From Tamarix chinensis (taxonomy: Eukaryota > Streptophyta > Magnoliopsida > Caryophyllales > Tamaricaceae): a stretch of 64,000 nucleotides of DNA. Location of the stretch: positions 102,085,273 through 102,149,272 of the forward strand of contig CM060176.1 in assembly GCA_030549775.1 (NCBI GenBank), read 5' to 3'. Below, piece by piece: positions 58,450 to 64,000 of the stretch (positions within the stretch are counted from its first letter, which is position 1; each line of letters begins with the position of its first letter). The translations under genes and the position numbers were made by a program. The notes beneath the pieces are model-generated. The model did not search any database. It saw only the letters and a program-made list of their open reading frames with translations, and was not told the origin of the DNA.

Positions 58450-60122
58450 AATCCGATCTTCCGAGCGTGTCCTGATGATTACTAAAACTAAGATGGCAAT
58501 TAATTTGACGGAGTTGACCGTCGTGGATTTTCTGACTCGCCAAAGGAAAATGGCCATTAATTCCGTTCCATCGGAATTAAGTTTTCGCTAGCTGTAAGAG
58601 TTGGGTTAATCTTATCGTAAACATACAGTATCGCTAAAACGCCGTGGTTGGGGGTAGCTGTTGTATTTGACGGTCGTTTTTTTTTTCCTCTTCAAATAAA
58701 GTAAACTGATTTATAATATATAAATATATTTAAACTATAATTGAAAAGTAGTAGTTAGCAGCAGTCGAGAAGTTTAGTAGTAGGTGGGATATCAATTAAA
58801 GTAATCTTTATGTCATTAGTTTGGAACCTTGGGATGTGCTAAAATGTATTTAAGGATTGTGATTTGTAGGTCCCTCCGTCGAATTTCGGACGCGATTATA
58901 ATAATAATAATACCTCCTCCGCTTTCTATCGTGAACGAAGTAAAATAAAAGATTGCGATTGCGGAGCCGGTTTTGTTCTCTGCTGGCCAACCAATATTTA
59001 CCCTTTTGCTGGGTGAACGTTGCGTGTCTGGATTAGGATTTGGACGGACTTTTGAAAATCGAATTTAATCCGATGTTGGTAGATTTTATTTTTTTTTATT
59101 TTTTTGTTTTAACTGATAATGATATTTGGTAAGTTATTTGATCTAAAATGATGTTTATTAATAATTTTAGATGTTCTATAGTCAACAAATAATGACGGGT
59201 GGGTGGATTAAATATTTAAGAAAAAGTACTTGGGTCTATATGTACAGTAATAATATGGCAGGTAAAAAAGTTCGGAAGATAATATCTAAAACAGATAGCC
59301 CGTCTCAACTACTAATATAAATCATGAGATGTCTATCGAACATATACCGATAAAGATGGGCGGCATACGTTGTTATATATATATATATATATATATTTCA
59401 TAGGAAGTTTATGAGGTATATATCAAATATCATATATGTGTTAATATTACTATAAGAATGTAAAAATTCTGAGAGCATAGGGATTTGATTTCAAAACCTC
59501 TGATATTTAAAATTCTAATCGCAATCGTATTTTTTAAAATCAAGCGTGATGTTATCAACTCTCTATCATTACTGGCATATTAGTTTATTAATCACACATA
59601 TATTTTAGATCATCGGACAAGTGATGTATATATTAGGCTCAGCAAGTATAAAATATATAAAGACTTAAAACCACATGCCGAGCTTCCAAGTTTTTAACAA
59701 GTTCTTAGAATCGGTTAATTGATTTTTATTTGTATAACTAATTCTTAACCGATTATTACTTGTTTCGAGATGTTGAAAGATATTTTTATAGAACGGTGTT
59801 GGTGATATGATCTATTTACGTGACGAACCAACTATTTCAACCCAAGTTTTAAAACTACGGATTATGACCTCATCGGTGGACAAACCTCATCTTTTTCATG
59901 TCGCGATAAAGAGTGAGGCGCTGATTAATAATCCATATTACCGTTGCCATGTTGCTACCACTTGTTTTATCCTTAAACAAGAAAGAGTTAGATTTAGAAA
60001 AGAGTTGAGCTTGTTTCTAGCTAATTTCTTAGAATCTTTTTGGAGGCAGCAGATTCTATTTTCTTTCCCCTAATTCATATTTCTTGATTTATTAGAATTG
60101 TAAGAAGGGTTATGAGTTTTAG
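58450..60122. other. AT-rich intergenic DNA
   Basis: No gene seen. It contains short microsatellites (TA run at 59374-59397). A short open frame at 59807-60073 shows no family motif. Confidence 0.4.
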
Positions 60123-61462
60123 TGTAATACCCCATTTTGTAGAAATTCTAATTTAAAAACCCCGATTATGAAGCAGGTAATTGTGTATAATTAATTATAA
60201 TAATTATTGTAGGATGTTTTATATTAATTTGTTATTGTTTTTCGTATTATCATGACAAATTAAATATAAATTCATTAGGTTTAAATTTGATGGAAATTGA
60301 GTTATTGGATTATAATTCTAGTTTAAACCCTAACATGTATACACTAATTCTGTATAAACTGATATTTTCCTTGGTTATGTTTAATAATCTAGTAATCCTA
60401 TCCTGTTGCGATTTTACTTCTACTTGCAAAAATCCCACCTTATCCTCCCTTGGCATGTTTCTCTCCTTCACACCATACTCCTCCTATGCACTCCATACTT
60501 TACATCTGTCCCCTATGTTTCCCTCATTCTTTGTCTACTCAACTGTTCACCTATATAAGGCTTTCTTCCTCCCTAATTTTGCGTTGTAAATCCCCCTAAA
60601 AATAAAGTAATGGTCTACGTTTCATTTCTCCTTCTTCAGAGCTTCATCCTCGTTGTTCTCTTGGTCGTTTCACCATCATCTTCATCTATTTTACCTAGCA
60701 ACAACAAACACCGTCGTTCCATCCCCCTAGCAACATCCACAACCATCAAAATTCCCCTTAACTACTACCATTCCCATCTTTCTTTCCCTCCTAACTGCAT
60801 CACTCCTCATTGAAGCCTCCCCTTGCGATGCCTAAAACCTCCATTTCCTCCCTCTTGGTTACACCCAATACCATTGTAACTAGCCCTAGCAATAGCAGTG
60901 AGTGACGTTGTTCACCCACTTTCTACGCTAGCAAGTGTCGTTCCTCCTCCCTTTGTTGTGTGGCTTTGTGACATTGTTCCCTTGATGCATTGTTGCCTCA
61001 CGTAGCTTCCTTGGCTCTGGTTATTTTCTAACATTTCCCCTAATTGATTTGGTTAATTTTGGGTTATTGTTATATTATATTAAATACTAATATGCTTGTT
61101 GTTGGGTGTTAATTTCTTAGGTGATCTTTGACGTGTCGTGGAGAAGACGATCCCATGTTCTTGTGTCTAGCTTGGATTTAAGTAAATTTAATAACTCAAA
61201 AGATGATAGAATTTATGTGTGAAGCATGTTAGAATTGTTTAGAATTATAATCATACAAGGGTTTTATATTATGTAGGTATTATGAAATGCATGATAAGAT
61301 GGTATTATGCCAAATAGATTGTACGTATAATTTTTTTAGTTAAACTATATGCAAGTATAATATATTAAATGGTTAATGTATTCATGTCTAGGTTTTTGCT
61401 AGGGTTTGTGATATTGTCAATTTATGATATAATTTTCATGATAAGTGTTAGATGATTATCAT
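60123..61462 (+). repeat. Old chromovirus-type LTR, 5' part, plus orientation
   Basis: Starts TGTAATACCCCATTTTG, close to the TGAAATACCCCA start of the inner element's LTR read in transcription direction. A TATA-like CTATATAAGGC (60550-60560) is followed by a CT-rich leader, as in those LTRs. It stops abruptly where the oppositely oriented LTR begins at 61463. The rest is not in the window. Confidence 0.5.
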
Positions 61463-64000
61463 TGTAACATCTTAAATTTTACTACTAAAAAAATTTGTTT
61501 ACACCAGAAGCATAATACTACAATAGTTGGGTGTTACTGCCATAATTTATATAAGTCTGTCTTACCAAACTATCTTCATGTTAATCAAAAGGCAAAACAA
61601 TTAGAATGTAAGACATGATAAATAGAAAATGAAAGAAACTTTATAAACATGAATACAAGTTGGAGATTAACTCCGAGTACAATATCCAAAATATAAATAA
61701 AGGGATACCATGGGACTAAGAGTTTAAAAAAGATATCCAAGTTAAATTAACATCTGAAAAATATGACTCTACACCCAAAAACCCCAATACATAAAGTCAC
61801 TCCACCCCAAATAATGTATCATATGCAACAAAGTCATCTAATGAGTCCTCATCAACCTGCATATAGACATTCGGGTCGTTTGCTCTTGGATATGAGCAGC
61901 GCCCATAAAAAGGAGAGTTAGTATACTACGTATTGAGTAATGTGACAATACAATCGAATAAGGGGTATAAATAATTACATGATTTCAAAGTAAAAAATAA
62001 GCATACATGCATGACAAATAAAACAATGAAAGGAAATTATTAAGTTCATACTCGTTATTAGATATAACATATTCCATTCTTTTATTTACATTGAGCTCAC
62101 AACCCGACTATTTTTAATCTACTGGAACAGACTGAAATATCTCTCAAGAACAACACACCTGAGTTACTATTATCATCTGATAGAACAAAACTAACATAAT
62201 CTAGGAAAGCATACTCTTGAATTCTATTCTTAAACCGTTAGTAGAACGGTATAAAATTTCTCTTAGGAAAGAATATACCCGAGTAACTATTATCGTTCGG
62301 TGGAACATACACAACACCTTAGTCCCAACTCGCATAATCTTTCACTTTAAATAATTAATATCTTATCCATTAATCACTTATCTCAAGTCATATTTTCATT
62401 TAATTTATTTTAGGGCCCTACTATTCTTAATTTAGTGTAATGGAGTTATGCACCTTTCTTGGAAAATTACATTTAAGCCACTATTGTTGTCTGGTTGAAT
62501 GGATCCATAAAACACCGTGGCCCAACTTATATGATCTTTTACTTTAAATTATTAATGTCTAATTCATGAGTGTTTTTATAGTTACGAAACATAATCGGTT
62601 CCTAGTAAAGCACAACCACATAGATATTTAGGTCGTTCTCAACGATTTAGGTCCACATACTTCCTAAGAAACCATAATCTCACATTTTAGGCATCACTTC
62701 TTCTCTGTTGCTATTTTATCCTCCAAATTTAGTATATCTTCCTGAAATATTATTATTATGAACATACCTAAAAATCAAGGTTTAAATCTAACATCTTACA
62801 TATGCAATAACAATCCTATAATAAAAGTTACTATTTACGATGCTTATAAAATTCTAATTTCACAAGTACATAATAGATTTTACTATAAGAATCCTATGAC
62901 TACCAAATTTAATATACCTTCCTAAAATACTTTTATTAAAAATGTATCCTAAAATAATGGTCTGAATCTAATGTTTAGCACGTACGATAATAACATCACT
63001 ATTTTAGGATTACTATTCTCAAATTAAGTCATTTTCTCATTTTGTGGAACCTATGCCATTTTTATTTACTCCAAACATATCACATGATAACCTTAGAATG
63101 TTTTAACCCATATAACACATTAAAATATCATAATTTCCATATTAGACCCATATTAACCAAAATGCCCTCAAAGATAACCAATTGTCCTTATATCATGAAA
63201 ATCTTATATATTAGGTATGATTATTTTCAAATCCTTCATTTATCACAATAAATCTTAAATATTCATTTTACAATTATCATGATTTTCATCCCATAATGCA
63301 TTACCATATATCATATTGATTCTCTTAGGGTTTTCAATATATAAAGTATCATAATGGTATTGCACGCGTATCAACTTACTCACTTTTCATCATATATAAT
63401 ATAATATTACCACATCATAATGCCAATTCACATAAAATTATCAATATAAACCAAACAAAATTAATACACAAAAACTATATTAGACATTTAATACAAAATA
63501 TTAAATATAACTAGTATCCTTACAGAAAAAGACACCGGTCTCTAAGCACGTATTCTATCCCACCTCCTCCGAAACCTCCAAAACATACCAAAGAAACAAT
63601 AATAAAAACACAATTAGAAAATGAATGATAATTAAGGAAAGGATAATGTAAGGAAGAGTGAAAGAACGGAGGAAAAGTCAAACCAAACCAAGTTAAGGGC
63701 TTTAGTGGAGAGTTGTTCAACAAAGGGGGAGCAATGCTTGTGATGGTTGAATGTTGGGGGATAGCAATGGAAGCTTTTGCCATTTCTAATGGGTGTCAAA
63801 TGACCAAAAATGCTGAAGTGGTGGTTGGCTTTGGTGGAAATGGCAAAATCAAGAAGAGGGGGAACGATGGGTTTGGCTGAAGCTAGGGGTTTTCGATAGG
63901 TTGGTGTCTATAATGCTTCGAATTTTAGCTAACATAATCCCAAGTAATTTGAATCTTAACCCATTTTTTTATCAGGATAAATTTATATTTTATCTTTACC
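61463..64000 (-). repeat. Diverged Tekay-like LTR, minus orientation, runs off the window
   Basis: TGTAACATCTTAAATTTTACTAC, GGGTGTTACTGCCA, ATATGAGCAGCGCCCAT, CTACGTATTGAGTAA, a decayed array (62,100-62,540) and GTATCCTTAC...GACACCGG near 63,510-63,540 follow, in order, the inner element's LTR from its TGTAACACCCCC end. Divergence is high, so it is old. The CCATTT...CTAATTT end and any coding region lie outside the window. Small open frames (such as the minus frame at 63520-63783) are within it and are not genes. Confidence 0.75.

Noticed and set aside
58163..58543. 126-residue minus-strand frame after the DELLA gene
   Set aside because: It overlaps the DELLA 3' UTR and homopolymer tracts, and shows no domain or codon bias.
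60610..60813. Short frame with a signal-peptide-like hydrophobic start
   Set aside because: It lies downstream of a TATA box within an LTR leader that is CT-rich; the hydrophobic run comes from that composition.

Overview
This is a window of a flowering-plant nuclear genome, probably a eudicot or magnoliid. It is AT-rich and full of transposable elements. The genes have GT-AG introns, and there is a DELLA-type GRAS protein and a starch-targeting CBM48 protein. I see no bacterial features.

Layout. (1) 1-29,445: the 3' half of a PTST-like gene (protein targeting to starch) on the + strand. Its exons are at 5364-5469, 24696-24784, 29150-29262 and 29343-29445. The first of these introns is 19.2 kb long because it holds two nested Ty3/gypsy chromovirus retrotransposons. 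The outer element (6463-23996, 492-bp LTRs, Reina-like) is split by an inner Tekay-like element (8766-21016, 3.6-kb LTRs). Both have exact target-site duplications, a primer binding site, a polypurine tract and open reading frames, and both run antisense to the host gene. The next PTST intron carries a 5'-truncated Ty1/copia element. (2) 30,985-33,361: a three-exon gene for a small C2-domain (CAR-type) protein. (3) 33,850-35,859: decayed exons of a DUF630/DUF632 gene on the - strand. (4) 36,830-41,585: a degraded Ty1/copia element on the - strand, itself invaded by a hAT-like MITE (38195-38420) and a 2.07-kb CACTA-like element (39167-41240) that carries a 5S-rRNA-like stretch. (5) 41.6-55.5 kb: gene-poor DNA with local duplications, a possible SINE, a Tekay-type LTR fragment, a second hAT-like MITE and tandem repeats. 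(6) 56,087-58,006: an intact, intronless-CDS DELLA gene with a probable intron in its 5' UTR. (7) 60.1-64 kb: two old, head-to-head, Tekay-like LTR sequences.

The genes are unrelated in pathway: starch biosynthesis (PTST), membrane/ABA-linked C2 signalling (CAR) and gibberellin repression (DELLA). The clearest story is the insertion order. An ancient 136-bp tandem duplication in the PTST intron was followed by the outer chromovirus (3 differences in 492 bp between LTRs). The inner one came next (about 7 substitutions in 3.6 kb). The host splice sites and the reading frames on both sides of the insertions stayed intact.
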